64,000 bases of DNA from Pseudarcicella hirudinis (GCF_900115665.1 NZ_FOXH01000008.1:62001-126000); one strand, 5' to 3'; positions 43,843-52,805 are shown, counted from the stretch's first letter. Numbers and translations: made by a program. Notes: generated by a model not told the origin, from the letters alone.

Positions 43843-44994
43843 TTATGAGGCTCTTATTTTATTTACTTCTTCCGCAAGATGCGTTACGGCAAAATTAATT
43901 TCCTCCTCTGTCGTGTATTTTCCAAGGCTAAACCGGATGGAAGAATGCGCCAGTTCATCGCTCAGCCCCATGGCTTTTAACACATGAGAAGGGTTGATTG
44001 AAGCAGAGGTACAGGCAGAGCCGTTGGATACCGCAAGATGCCTGAGATTCAAAAGTAATTGTTCCCCATCGAGGTCTGCAAAGGAGATATTACTCACGTT
44101 CGGCAGTCTTCTTTCCTTATTTCCATTTAACGAAGTGCCCGAAATTTCACTCAGGATTCTCCCTTCCAACTGATTTCTCAACCCGGAGATTCTTAACTGC
44201 TCCCCTTCCATAACATTTATGGCAAGTTCTGAAGCCTTTCCCAACCCAACGATTCCCGGTACGTTTAAAGTACCAGAACGCAAACCTCTTTCATGACTTC
44301 CGCCATCCATCTGAGCAACCAGTTTTGCAACCTGATAATTTTTTCTGACAAATAAAACCCCAATCCCTTTAGGTCCGTAAAATTTATGGGCAGACAAACT
44401 CATCAAATCTATTTCTTCTTTATTTACATCAAAAGGGACTTTCCCGATCGACTGAGTAGCATCTGTATGAAAAGGAATTCCATATTTTCGGGTAACTTCT
44501 GCCATTTCAGCAATCGGCAAAATAACTCCGGTTTCATTATTCGAATGCATGATAGTTACCAGAATCGTGTCAGTTCGGATTGCATTTTCCAGCTCACTGG
44601 CAGTAACCAATCCTTCAGAATCAGGCTTTAGATAAGTAATCTTTGCCCCGGCTTTCTCAAGGTGTTTACATACATCCAGAATTGCTTTATGCTCAGTCTG
44701 CACCGTAATAATATGTTTTCCTTTGACTTGATTTAACTCAAAAATACCTTTAAGCGCCAGATTATTTGCTTCAGTAGAACCGCTGGTAAAGATAATTTCT
44801 TTATCATCAGCCCCAATTAATGCGGCAACACGCTCCCGGGCAAGCGCAATGGCTTCGGCGGCCTTCCATCCGTAGAAGTGGGTACGTGAGGCAGCGTTTC
44901 CAAAATGTGTTGAAAAATACGGTAGCATTTCTTCCAGCACCTGCTGGTCAACAGGTGTGGTGGCATTATAATCAAGATAAATCGGGAAATTCAT
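43843..44994 (-). CDS. Cysteine desulfurase (IscS/NifS type)
   Basis: 383 residues from the ATG at 44994 ('MNFPIYLDYNATTPVD'). The frame stays open to 45081, but a minus-strand terminator lies at 45011-45046 inside that extension. PLP lysine is in 'SLSAHKFYGPKGIG', the substrate-binding region in 'IFTSGSTEANNLALKG', and the active Cys in 'SNGSACTSASINPSH'. It moves sulfur from cysteine for Fe-S clusters or tRNA thiolation. No iscU or mnmA gene is adjacent, so which pathway it serves is open; sulfuration of molybdenum cofactor for the nearby XdhC system is a further possibility. Confidence 0.95.
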   Translation of the reverse strand: MNFPIYLDYNATTPVDQQVLEEMLPYFSTHFGNAASRTHFYGWKAAEAIALARERVAALIGADDKEIIFTSGSTEANNLALKGIFELNQVKGKHIITVQTEHKAILDVCKHLEKAGAKITYLKPDSEGLVTASELENAIRTDTILVTIMHSNNETGVILPIAEMAEVTRKYGIPFHTDATQSIGKVPFDVNKEEIDLMSLSAHKFYGPKGIGVLFVRKNYQVAKLVAQMDGGSHERGLRSGTLNVPGIVGLGKASELAINVMEGEQLRISGLRNQLEGRILSEISGTSLNGNKERRLPNVSNISFADLDGEQLLLNLRHLAVSNGSACTSASINPSHVLKAMGLSDELAHSSIRFSLGKYTTEEEINFAVTHLAEEVNKIRAS

Positions 44995-45010
44995 AGTCAA
45001 AGATGCCGGA

Positions 45011-45046
45011 AAAATAAAAAAAGGCAAGCATAACTGCTCACCTTTT
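45011..45046 (-). terminator. Minus-strand terminator after the DUF937 gene
   Basis: Arms 45019-45030 and 45035-45046 pair except for a 2x2 internal mismatch, with a 4-nt loop. On the minus strand it is followed by a long T-rich tract. Confidence 0.75.
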
Positions 45047-45093
45047 AAATCATTTTTTTGGAGAATTTGTTCATTCCCCAATTATATCAAGTA

Positions 45094-45615
45094 TTATTTT
45101 CCTCCGAAAAGGCCTCCCAGTAAGCCTCCAAGGCCTCCCTGCTGTCCTCCACCCATGAATTTTCCGGCGATGGTAGAAACATCATTCATGTCAATTTTAC
45201 CGTCACCCAAAACATTCATGATTGTACCCATGTCAAAACTATTGTCATTAGGATCATTTGTTTTAGTGATCAGCGAGTTCATGACACCCGGAAGTACTTG
45301 CGAAACAATGCCGGAAGCAGCGCTTGAATCCAGTCCGAATTTCTGCATTAATCCGCCGATAGCATTCTGTGCAATACCTGAAACAAGAGGATTTGATAAG
45401 ATTCCTGATCCAGCCTGACCACCTTGTCCACCCAATAACCCAATAACATTACTTAAACCACCTTGACCACCTTGAGCCTGTTGTTGTAAACCTCCGGTAA
45501 TCGCACCTAAAATTGTTTGCATTGCTGAATCATTGTGTTGATTCGGAATCGCAGGATTGTTTACAATTGCGTCTTGAGAATGGTCCTGAATAAGACCCAT
45601 TAATTGTTCTAACAT
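45094..45615 (-). CDS. DUF937-family protein
   Basis: 173 residues from the ATG at 45615; upstream codons to 45693 are polar and lie in the promoter region. Glycine- and glutamine-rich, with 'MLEQLMGLIQDHSQDAIVNN' at the start, 'GILSNPLVSGIAQNAIGGLM' and 'ASGIVSQVLPGVMNSLITKT' in the middle, and a glycine-rich C-terminus 'GGGQQGGLGGLLGGLFGG'. This is the DUF937 (YidB-like) pattern. No signal peptide. Function unknown. Confidence 0.9.
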   Translation of the reverse strand: MLEQLMGLIQDHSQDAIVNNPAIPNQHNDSAMQTILGAITGGLQQQAQGGQGGLSNVIGLLGGQGGQAGSGILSNPLVSGIAQNAIGGLMQKFGLDSSAASGIVSQVLPGVMNSLITKTNDPNDNSFDMGTIMNVLGDGKIDMNDVSTIAGKFMGGGQQGGLGGLLGGLFGGK

Positions 45616-45718
45616 GGTTGTATTTATTTTGGATAAAGACTTAAATTTTAAGCGAAAGGTATAAATTTTATCTAATACTTTTTTTAAATTCAAGCCTATT
45701 TAAAAAAAAATTTCATGT

Positions 45719-46150
45719 ATGACGGAGAACCCATATTCTAAGTCACAAACTCCTGACTTAAAAACTAAAATTTTATCTTTAATTGAAGGCCTCTATTATC
45801 CAAGTGAGTCTGATGAACCATTAGAATACGTTGAATTTGAGCTTACAATTGAAAAAGAAAGGATTCCTCTTCTCACATTCCGGCAATTCTTAGGAATCAG
45901 AATAGAAACCCTGATTCAGCATATTGAGATCAGTGATTTCTTCAAACCTCTTTTAAAAATAGAGGATTATTTTGACGAATCTGACCTTAAACAAGTTGAA
46001 AAAGCTAAAAGTTTACAGCAGCTTTTACTTGAAAATCTGAAAGAAACAGAAGTACTCAGAGTGGGAGAAACAGAAGTAACGGTTTATGTTATTGGTAAGA
46101 CTCCACAAAATACACTTGCAGGTATTAAAACTCTATTAATTGAAACTTAA
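45719..46150 (+). CDS. Nuclease A inhibitor (NuiA)-like protein
   Basis: 143 residues. It shows the family plan: 'ILSLIEGLYYPSESDEPLEY' at the start, a middle 'LLTFRQFLGI', and the C-terminal 'VGETEVTVYVIGKTPQNTLA' then 'GIKTLLIET'. In cyanobacteria NuiA binds and blocks the sugar-nonspecific nuclease NucA; that nuclease is not encoded here. Cytoplasmic, no signal peptide. Divergent from DUF937. The partner in Bacteroidota is unclear. Confidence 0.85.
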   Translation: MTENPYSKSQTPDLKTKILSLIEGLYYPSESDEPLEYVEFELTIEKERIPLLTFRQFLGIRIETLIQHIEISDFFKPLLKIEDYFDESDLKQVEKAKSLQQLLLENLKETEVLRVGETEVTVYVIGKTPQNTLAGIKTLLIET

Positions 46151-46294
46151 AAAACACTGTTTTACCTGCAAACCAATTCCTGTAAAAACAGATAACATTT
46201 CACGCTCCGGTTCCGATAAATACGACTTGCCTGGCATTTTCGGCTGCAATGATTAAACTTTCTCCTGTTTCAGGAGTTTTAGAAATAAATCATA

Positions 46295-46302
46295 TAATTT
46301 TG
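46295..46302 (+). promoter_or_regulatory. Candidate -7 box abutting the DUF3050 ATG (TAATTTTG)
   Basis: Exact TAnnTTTG ending 5 nt before the ATG at 46307, again implying a leaderless mRNA. A 6-bp hairpin with T-run (46262-46280) lies just upstream and may end the NuiA message. Confidence 0.45.
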
Positions 46303-46306
46303 TATC

Positions 46307-47095
46307 ATGAAACAACAAATTGCCCAAATACAAGCTTCTATCAGTCAAACACGTCAGACATTAACCGAGCATCCTGTTTACCAACAAATTCACCAGCTGG
46401 AACATTTACAGATTTTCATGCAGCATCATGTTTTTGCGGTTTGGGACTTTATGTCTTTACTTAAGGTTCTTCAAAGGAATCTTACCTGCGTTGAAATCCC
46501 CTGGATTCCGGTTGGAAATGCTGATACACGTTATCTGATTAATGAAATTGTAAACGGAGAAGAAAGTGATGTAGATCAGGATGGTAACAGATTAAGTCAT
46601 TTTGAAATTTACCTCAATGCTATGCGTCAGGCGGGAACTGATTGCAGCCAGATGGAAAACTTTTTAACCCTTCTGAACAAAAAGGTTTCAGTATCGGAAG
46701 CCCTGATTCAGACAAATGCTTCAGACAGTGTAAAGCAATTTGTGGATTTTACCTTTGAAATCATTAATAGCGGGAAACCGCATATTCAGGCGGCCGTTTT
46801 CACTTTCGGAAGAGAGGATCTGATTCCTGATATGTTTGTATCAATGGTTAAAGATCTGAACAGGGAAATACCGGAAAAAATATCAGTTTTCAATTATTAT
46901 CTGGAAAGACATATTGAGGTTGACGGAGATCATCACAGTCACCTTGCTATTCAAATGGTTGAAGACTTGTGCGGGGAAGATGCCCAGAAATGGGAAGAAG
47001 CCGCAGCATTTTCTCAAAAAGCCCTGGAAGTCCGACAAAAACTCTGGGATGGAATTGCAGAAAAAATCAAGGATTTAGCAACGATAGAGGCTTAA
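46307..47095 (+). CDS. DUF3050 heme-oxygenase-like protein
   Basis: 262 residues. The helical segments 'LEHLQIFMQHHVFAVWDFMS' and 'YYLERHIEVDGDHHSHLAIQ', with conserved His and Glu, give the DUF3050 pattern, structurally related to heme oxygenase/TenA-like bundles. The histidine-rich 'HIEVDGDHH' suggests a metal site. No signal peptide. The reaction is unknown. It is closed by a strong terminator. Confidence 0.85.
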   Translation: MKQQIAQIQASISQTRQTLTEHPVYQQIHQLEHLQIFMQHHVFAVWDFMSLLKVLQRNLTCVEIPWIPVGNADTRYLINEIVNGEESDVDQDGNRLSHFEIYLNAMRQAGTDCSQMENFLTLLNKKVSVSEALIQTNASDSVKQFVDFTFEIINSGKPHIQAAVFTFGREDLIPDMFVSMVKDLNREIPEKISVFNYYLERHIEVDGDHHSHLAIQMVEDLCGEDAQKWEEAAAFSQKALEVRQKLWDGIAEKIKDLATIEA

Positions 47096-47096
47096 A

Positions 47097-47139
47097 AAAG
47101 CAAGAGGATTTGACAGTTTAGTTCAAATCCTCTTGCTTT
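47097..47139. terminator. Bidirectional terminator between DUF3050 and OmdA-like genes
   Basis: 17-bp perfect stem (47097-47113 with 47123-47139), 9-nt loop, A-run before and T-run after. Confidence 0.92.
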
Positions 47140-47151
47140 ATGCGTAAACCC

Positions 47152-47778
47152 TCAGCATTTGAGATATTTCCAGTTTCTTACTTTCCCTTCATCAAGCCAT
47201 TCAATTGTCGTAGCCAGTCTCGACGCCCGGGTAGTTTCAGTCTTTGCATCTGTTAACCAGTCAACATATTCTTTTTTATTCGAATAACTAAACCTTTCAA
47301 AATGCTCCTGAGCAATGGGATTATCCTCCAAAGCTTCCAGCAGATAATCAGGAATAATCAACTCTTTAGGCGTTGCGGGAATGGCTTTCTTAGGTAGTTT
47401 TATTCCTTTTTCATTAAGAATCATAGCTTGTCTGATATATTCAGCAAGAACTTTATCCTCAGGTAAATCTTCAAGAGTCTTAATCTGTCCCAGGTGCCCC
47501 ATAGCAGTTTTTTCTCCGACTGCAGATAAAATTCCGTTATTATCTTTTAACAATGAACCTAACCAGAATCCGAAAGCACAATGCTGTTTAAAAGCGGCCA
47601 TACTGCACAAAATACTGCCTGCATATTCAAAATGCGGGAAACTCCATTTCATGGTTTCCTGCACATCGGGACAGGTATCATGAATGAGTTCTCTTAAATG
47701 TATAAGAACAGGTTGGGCAAAATCCGCAGATTTCACAATGTATTCGTCAATTCTGGTATCAAACTTCGGCATATGCAT
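47152..47778 (-). CDS. YdeI/OmpD-associated (OmdA) family protein with DUF1801-like N-terminus
   Basis: 208 residues. The N-terminal half ('LIHDTCPDVQETMKWSFPHF', 'AFKQHCAFGFW') matches the DUF1801/YdhG-like fold. The C-terminal half ('PDYLLEALEDNPIAQEHFER', 'YSNKKEYVDWLTDAKTETTR') is the bacteriocin-protection OmdA/YdeI region. Cytoplasmic. It starts 48 nt downstream of the M28 peptidase gene on the same strand, so the two may form an operon. Biochemical role unknown. Confidence 0.92.
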   Translation of the reverse strand: MHMPKFDTRIDEYIVKSADFAQPVLIHLRELIHDTCPDVQETMKWSFPHFEYAGSILCSMAAFKQHCAFGFWLGSLLKDNNGILSAVGEKTAMGHLGQIKTLEDLPEDKVLAEYIRQAMILNEKGIKLPKKAIPATPKELIIPDYLLEALEDNPIAQEHFERFSYSNKKEYVDWLTDAKTETTRASRLATTIEWLDEGKVRNWKYLKC

Positions 47779-47826
47779 ACAATTTTTGGTGAAAATTATT
47801 TAAAAGCCCGAATCAATCAAATTTCC

Positions 47827-49452
47827 TTACTTCTTATATTTTTCCCTGATTGCTTTAAACTCTGAACCTTTTTTCCATTTAGGAAAAGTAGTTTCATTGC
47901 TCAGCCTGTTTCCGATATTGAATAAGAGGGTGGCATCTTCAACAATTCCAGACATATCCCAATGAGGACTGTATTCATCAAAAGGAGAATGATATCTGTT
48001 TTTATTATAATCTTCTTTCTTGGCATTTCCCCATTCTTCACCATCTTCCAGAGATTGTGTTCCGTTTTCGATATAAAGTGCCGGAATACCTACTTTTGCA
48101 AAATTAAAATGGTCTGATCTGAAATACCATCCGCCCGAAGCATCCGGTTCTCCTCTGACGATGCGTCCCTGCTGAGCTGCGGCCTCTTTGGCATAATCAT
48201 CCAACTCCGATTGTCCGTAACCCATTACTATTACATCTTTCATTTTCCCGAAAGGCTGTAATACATCCAGATTGATATCAGCAACGGTTTTACCTAAGGG
48301 AAAAATCGGATGCGTTGCATAATACTCCGAACCCAGAAGTCCCTGCTCCTCGCCTGTCACCGACAAAAACAAAATCGATCGGGCAGGCTTCTTTTTAAGA
48401 TTCGTAAAGGCTTCGGCAATGGCAAGAACTGCTGCCGTTCCGGAAGCATTATCTGCCGCACCATTATAAATTGAATCTCCTTTAATAGCTTCTCCCTTTC
48501 CGAAATGATCCCAATGTGCTGAGTAGATAATTACTTCATCAGCTTTGGTTGTTCCGGGTAAAAGTGCCGCAACATTATTGGAAATTGATTTTTTTATCGC
48601 ATTATGAAGCGAAAGAGAAGCTGTAAGGCCGAGATTCACAGGTTTAAAACCTTTTTTCTTAGCCGTTTCAAGTAAATCATCTGAAAATCCTGCCAATTTG
48701 AATACTTTAGAGGCCGTTTCCGCAGAAATCCAGCCTTCAATGGCTGCACGGGATTTATTATTATCAGGTCTTTGCAAATACAATTTAGATTTCGACCAGC
48801 CACTTCTTACCACCGGCCATCCGTAACTGGCTGCTTTGGTATCATGCACAATAATTATTCCGGTAGCTCCCTGTCTGGCTGCCTCCTCAAATTTATAAGT
48901 CCAGCGACCGTAGTAAGTCATCCTTTTGCCTTTAAACAAAGCCGGATCATAAAAACCGGGATCGTTTACCATTACCACAACCGTTTTGCCTTTCACATTC
49001 AATCCGGCATAATCATTCCACTGATATTCCGGTGCTACAATACCAAACCCTGCAAAAACCAACGGTGAATCCTTAATGCTGATATCTTCCTGAACCCGAC
49101 GGGTTGCCGCCACAAAATCGTCTAAAAAGTTAAAGGCAAGATTTCCGTTTTTACCTTTTATATGCAATTGTCCTTTCGCTTTGGAAAATATTTCTACCAT
49201 CGGAACCTTCTGAAAATAGCTTTTCCCGTTTCCTGGTTTTAATCCCAATTTTTCATAAGACTGTTTCAGATAATTAATGGTTTTTACTTCTCCTGAAGTA
49301 AAAGGCTTGCGCCCTTCAAATTCATCTGAGGCCAAAACCTCAATATGCCTGGCTAAATGTTGTCCACTGATCGTTTCCTGCGCAAGGCCCTGTCCTATTC
49401 CTGCAAAACTCATCAGGCCGGCCGCTATTAATTTAATTGTATTCTTTTTCAT
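47827..49452 (-). CDS. Secreted M28-family metallopeptidase with PA-like insert
   Basis: 541 residues with a signal peptide ending near 'GLAQ-E'. A PA-like region at about 130-235 precedes the metal site. Di-zinc ligands fit: His in 'YSAHWDHFG', Asp in 'GAADNASGTAAVLAIAEA', the catalytic Glu pair in 'VTGEEQGLLGSEYY', Asp in 'DINLDVLQ', and His in 'RSDHFNFAKVGIPALY'. Aminopeptidase activity on peptides in the periplasm or at the cell surface is likely. Confidence 0.95.
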   Translation of the reverse strand: MKKNTIKLIAAGLMSFAGIGQGLAQETISGQHLARHIEVLASDEFEGRKPFTSGEVKTINYLKQSYEKLGLKPGNGKSYFQKVPMVEIFSKAKGQLHIKGKNGNLAFNFLDDFVAATRRVQEDISIKDSPLVFAGFGIVAPEYQWNDYAGLNVKGKTVVVMVNDPGFYDPALFKGKRMTYYGRWTYKFEEAARQGATGIIIVHDTKAASYGWPVVRSGWSKSKLYLQRPDNNKSRAAIEGWISAETASKVFKLAGFSDDLLETAKKKGFKPVNLGLTASLSLHNAIKKSISNNVAALLPGTTKADEVIIYSAHWDHFGKGEAIKGDSIYNGAADNASGTAAVLAIAEAFTNLKKKPARSILFLSVTGEEQGLLGSEYYATHPIFPLGKTVADINLDVLQPFGKMKDVIVMGYGQSELDDYAKEAAAQQGRIVRGEPDASGGWYFRSDHFNFAKVGIPALYIENGTQSLEDGEEWGNAKKEDYNKNRYHSPFDEYSPHWDMSGIVEDATLLFNIGNRLSNETTFPKWKKGSEFKAIREKYKK

Positions 49453-49753
49453 TTTATTATTAGTTTGCTGACTGCTGTGGTTTAGGCACTCAAATTCATT
49501 TATTTTTTACGGCAAGTTAAAACATATTTACTTTTTTGAAACAATCTTCCCGAAATCAATCCATAAAAGGCATAATCAATCCGGTAAGCTTATTCAAAGC
49601 CAATCTATTCCTACGGGTAAACTGCGGAAAATATTCTGAAGGGAAATTTAAAAATCATGGAGCGCACAATGGGAAAGACAAGAATAATACCTTATCCGTG
49701 AAGATTCCCCTGGCCTGCCTGGAAAAACAGAGGAGAGTTGAAACTTTTTAGTA

Positions 49754-49820
49754 ATTACAGGTAGAAGTAAGACCTGAATATTAGAGATAAGACCAAACGA
49801 AATACCTTTCTACCTGTAAT
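49754..49820. repeat. 13-bp inverted repeat in the 428-nt gap before the DsbA-like gene
   Basis: Perfect 13-bp arms (49754-49766 and 49808-49820) around a 41-nt spacer, 61 nt downstream of the DsbA-like stop on the minus strand. No T-run follows on either strand. The rest of 49453-49880 is A+T-rich; a 71-codon plus-strand frame at 49536 has no support. Confidence 0.4.
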
Positions 49821-49880
49821 ATAATACAAACAAAATCGGGTGTAGAACAAAATGTAAATGCAAGAACAAAAAACCTTATC

Positions 49881-50798
49881 TTACTTAACCCACAGTATTC
49901 CGTTTTTTGATGTTATTTTATGCAATTTATGCTGGTTAAACAGTTCGCTTAGCACTGTCTCCGCTTCCTGTTTGGTTATGTTACTCAACACTGAATATTC
50001 CTTTGTTGTTAAGCTGGGGAAATAACTGAATAATGTCTCCGGGTTAATTGTAAGCTCATTTTTTACAGCCTTCGGGAAAAGAGTCCGAACGAAAAGTTCA
50101 AACTCACTGTAGGGTTTAACACCATAAAGCATAAGGCGATTATTCTCCTGATTTGAAAAAAACAAAGTCGGAAACCCTCTAACACCAAGCTTTTTGGCTA
50201 AATCCAGATCTTCCTGAAAAAGTTGATTTGCTTTCCCCTCAAAATCTTGTTTAAATTGTTCGCTGTCCAGTCCAACTTCAGCCACAGCCTGCAAAATATG
50301 CTCCGATTTCGCAATATTCTTCTTCTCCATAAATACCATTTCACGAATCCGGCGTAAAAATGCTAAAGCAAGCTTATCCCCTTGCAGCTGAGCAGCTTTG
50401 AAGGCTATCGAAGGAGGATACGAGGAAGACAACGGATCTTCTAACCATACATCACCATCTATAGGCATTTCATAATGCTCACTTACTTCATCCCAATGAC
50501 TTGCTACGTCGGAAGGTTTACTGATACCTCCGCTGTTATAAATATTCCAGGAAGGTAATAGTCCTCCCATACGATATTCTATCTCAACATTATTTCCATA
50601 TTCAAGCTTTAACTTTCTTAACTGCGGTTCGATTCCCCAGCAGGAAGAACAGATAGGGTCTGTGAAATAAACAATACGAACGGGTTTCTGTCTGGCATTA
50701 ATGTCCTCAAAACCTGAGAGCTCCACCGAGTCATTTACGCCACAAATGCCTTTTTCAATATCACATATCATTGGATTTTCCATTGTCACTTTATTCAT
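49881..50798 (-). CDS. DsbA/FrnE-family thioredoxin-fold oxidoreductase
   Basis: 305 residues from the ATG at 50798; in-frame Met codons at 50783, 50822, 50837 and 50852 make the exact start uncertain. The active site is CSSC in 'FTDPICSSCWGIEPQL', followed by an all-helical insert and the cis-Pro strand 'GVRGFPTLFFSNQ'. This fits DsbA-like FrnE/SpxH proteins, cytoplasmic here because there is no signal peptide. The last 80 residues ('LTTKEYSVLSNITKQEAETV') look like a small winged helix. Divergent from an HxlR regulator that may be its redox-sensing controller. Confidence 0.88.
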   Translation of the reverse strand: MNKVTMENPMICDIEKGICGVNDSVELSGFEDINARQKPVRIVYFTDPICSSCWGIEPQLRKLKLEYGNNVEIEYRMGGLLPSWNIYNSGGISKPSDVASHWDEVSEHYEMPIDGDVWLEDPLSSSYPPSIAFKAAQLQGDKLALAFLRRIREMVFMEKKNIAKSEHILQAVAEVGLDSEQFKQDFEGKANQLFQEDLDLAKKLGVRGFPTLFFSNQENNRLMLYGVKPYSEFELFVRTLFPKAVKNELTINPETLFSYFPSLTTKEYSVLSNITKQEAETVLSELFNQHKLHKITSKNGILWVK

Positions 50799-50923
50799 TT
50801 TCAGGATCTGTTTATTTCTCATATCTGCAAAGGACATAAAACTATCATTCATCAGGACAGGATTTGAACGATTGTTTGCAAATTTGCGACAAAGAAAATA
50901 AAGCCACAATAAGTCAGAAAAAG

Positions 50924-51235
50924 ATGACTACCCCAAAAAACCCAAAAAGTGAAGAAGGTTGTCCGGCAGAGGGACTTTTAAAACAATTATCAGGTAAATG
51001 GAAACCTCAGATTTTCCGTTTAGCCCTTGAAAGCCCTTTAAGATTTAATTCTTTACTTCGTCAGATTCAGGGGTCTAACAGACAAAGCCTGTCTGTAGCC
51101 TTAAAAGAGCTTGAAAGTGAAGGTTTACTGGAAAAGACAGTTATTCAGTTAAAGCCCCTGCATATAGAGTACGTTTTGTCTGAAAGAGGAAAATCTCTGG
51201 TCGCAGTATTCCGGCAGTTGGAAGGCTTATTATAG
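50924..51235 (+). CDS. HxlR-family transcriptional regulator
   Basis: 103 residues from the ATG at 50924. The winged helix reads 'CPAEGLLKQLSGKWKPQIFR', 'LRFNSLLRQIQGSNRQSLSV' and 'ALKELESEGLLEKTVIQLKP'. The cysteine near the N-terminus (about residue 13, in 'EEGCPAE') is at the position used by redox- or electrophile-sensing HxlR proteins. Divergent from the DsbA/FrnE gene with about 125 nt between, including a TTTGCAAA palindrome near 50875. Confidence 0.93.
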   Translation: MTTPKNPKSEEGCPAEGLLKQLSGKWKPQIFRLALESPLRFNSLLRQIQGSNRQSLSVALKELESEGLLEKTVIQLKPLHIEYVLSERGKSLVAVFRQLEGLL

Positions 51236-51337
51236 TATTATTTCCTTTAAAATCTTTTTAACCCGCTCCTTTTTCCGTTCAGAGCCTTATGTCCCACGGC
51301 ATATTACAAGTCATGGTAGGAGTAAATCCAATACTTC

Positions 51338-51345
51338 TATCTTTG
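51338..51345 (+). promoter_or_regulatory. Candidate -7 box (TATCTTTG), distal promoter of the 51443 gene
   Basis: Exact TAnnTTTG, about 100 nt before the ATG. Confidence 0.4.
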
Positions 51346-51425
51346 CGTCGTAAACATTAAGTTCAGTCGCAAGTGCGTTTTAATACAATTACAGAACACC
51401 CTTTTCTTTATAAATTAACCTTATT

Positions 51426-51433
51426 TAACTTTG
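51426..51433 (+). promoter_or_regulatory. Candidate -7 box (TAACTTTG), proximal promoter of the 51443 gene
   Basis: Exact TAnnTTTG ending 9 nt before the ATG, giving a leader of only a few nt. Confidence 0.4.
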
Positions 51434-51442
51434 ATTATTTGT

Positions 51443-52726
51443 ATGAAAAATAAATTTATCCGGTTAGCCTGTCTTCTGGTAACTTTAGCTTTAACCCAAG
51501 AATCTCCTGCTTTTTATAATCCCGTAAAACCTCCTGTAAAAGGTCAAAAGGTTAATACATCAGCAAAAAACATCAAACTTCCGGCAGGATTTTCTGCCAG
51601 TATTATTGCCTCGGATCTTGGAGCTACCAGACATATAGCGATCTCAAAAAAAGGTGATTTATATGTGAAATTATCAAAATTAAAAGATGGAAAAGGGATC
51701 TATTTGCTACGAGATACCGATAAAGACGGTGTAATTGATGATACAAAACTGTTCGGAGATTATCCGGGCACAGGCATTTACATCAGCAACGGATATTTGT
51801 ACACTTCTTCAAATAGTGCGGTATATCGCTATAAATTGAATGCGAATGAAGAAGTTATCAATTTCGATCAGCCTGAGAAAATCGTAGGTGGTTTAGTGGA
51901 CAAAGGACGTGACAATGCCAAGCCATTAGCTGTAGATAAACAGTCGAATATTTATGTAACGATAGGTTCCTATAATGACCCATGCAGAGAAGCCGGCAGC
52001 GGAAAAGGCATGAACCCATGCTCTATTCTGGATTCTGCGGGTGGTATCTGGAAATTTAATTCAGAGAAACTAAATCAGACTTTTGCCGACGGGATCCGTT
52101 ATGCCACAGGACTGAAAAATTCGGTAGGTATTGCCTGGAATTATCATACCAACTCTTTATTTGCAACACAGCATGGAAGAGGGCAGTTTCATGATTTTTA
52201 TCCTCAATATTATACAGCTAAACAGAGTGCTGAACTTCCTGCCGAAACTTTGTATGAATTACATCAGGGCGACAATGCGGGCTGGCCTTATATTTATTAC
52301 GATCAATTTCAGAAAAAGAAAATTCTTGCACCTGAATATGGAGGAGATGGCATAAAAACCGGAGAAGAAAAAGCATTAAACCCTGTTGTGGCTTTTCCTG
52401 CTCATTTAGGGCCAAATGCCTTGTTATTTTATACAGGTAAAATGTTTCCGGAAAAATACAGAAACGGAGCATTTATTGCCTTTCACGGCCAGTCTCCGGA
52501 ACTTCACAAAGGTTATTTGGTTGCTTTCGTGCCATTTGTCAATAATAAACCTTCAGGCAAATGGGAGATTTTTGCTGATAATTTTGCCGGAACGGATCTG
52601 GCAAAGCCAACGGGGCCGATCGGACACCGTCCCTGCGGACTTGCCCAGGGACCTGACGGAGCGCTATATGTAACGGATGACCTGAACGGAACAATCTTCA
52701 GGATTAGTTATAAGAAAAGAAAATGA
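51443..52726 (+). CDS. L-sorbosone/glucose dehydrogenase-type beta-propeller protein
   Basis: 427 residues from the ATG at 51443, with a signal peptide. The propeller resembles the PQQ-dependent sugar dehydrogenase/sorbosone dehydrogenase group: 'IKLPAGFSASIIASDLGATR' opens it, 'YLLRDTDKDGVIDDTKLFG' is a typical blade, 'LYELHQGDNAGWPYIYYD' and 'HRPCGLAQGPDGALYVTDDL' are the late signature blades. There is no heme CxxCH, and two cysteine-containing loops ('DPCREAGSGKGMNPC') could form a disulfide. PQQ use is not proven by sequence. Confidence 0.88.
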   Translation: MKNKFIRLACLLVTLALTQESPAFYNPVKPPVKGQKVNTSAKNIKLPAGFSASIIASDLGATRHIAISKKGDLYVKLSKLKDGKGIYLLRDTDKDGVIDDTKLFGDYPGTGIYISNGYLYTSSNSAVYRYKLNANEEVINFDQPEKIVGGLVDKGRDNAKPLAVDKQSNIYVTIGSYNDPCREAGSGKGMNPCSILDSAGGIWKFNSEKLNQTFADGIRYATGLKNSVGIAWNYHTNSLFATQHGRGQFHDFYPQYYTAKQSAELPAETLYELHQGDNAGWPYIYYDQFQKKKILAPEYGGDGIKTGEEKALNPVVAFPAHLGPNALLFYTGKMFPEKYRNGAFIAFHGQSPELHKGYLVAFVPFVNNKPSGKWEIFADNFAGTDLAKPTGPIGHRPCGLAQGPDGALYVTDDLNGTIFRISYKKRK

Positions 52727-52805
52727 TAAAATTCCGGAACGCAGAAACGAAATTTTATCTGTAAATGCATTTATTTAAAAACACAGCTCTAACATTGAAA
52801 TTCTC

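Noticed and set aside
49536-49751. A 71-codon plus-strand frame in the gap before the DsbA-like gene
   Set aside because: Irregular composition, no recognisable motif, no promoter box, and no neighbour relation; it looks like a chance frame in non-coding DNA.
50615-50640. A tRNA T-arm-like GGTTCGATTCC stretch
   Set aside because: It lies inside the DsbA-like coding region on the other strand and has no acceptor or anticodon arm around it.
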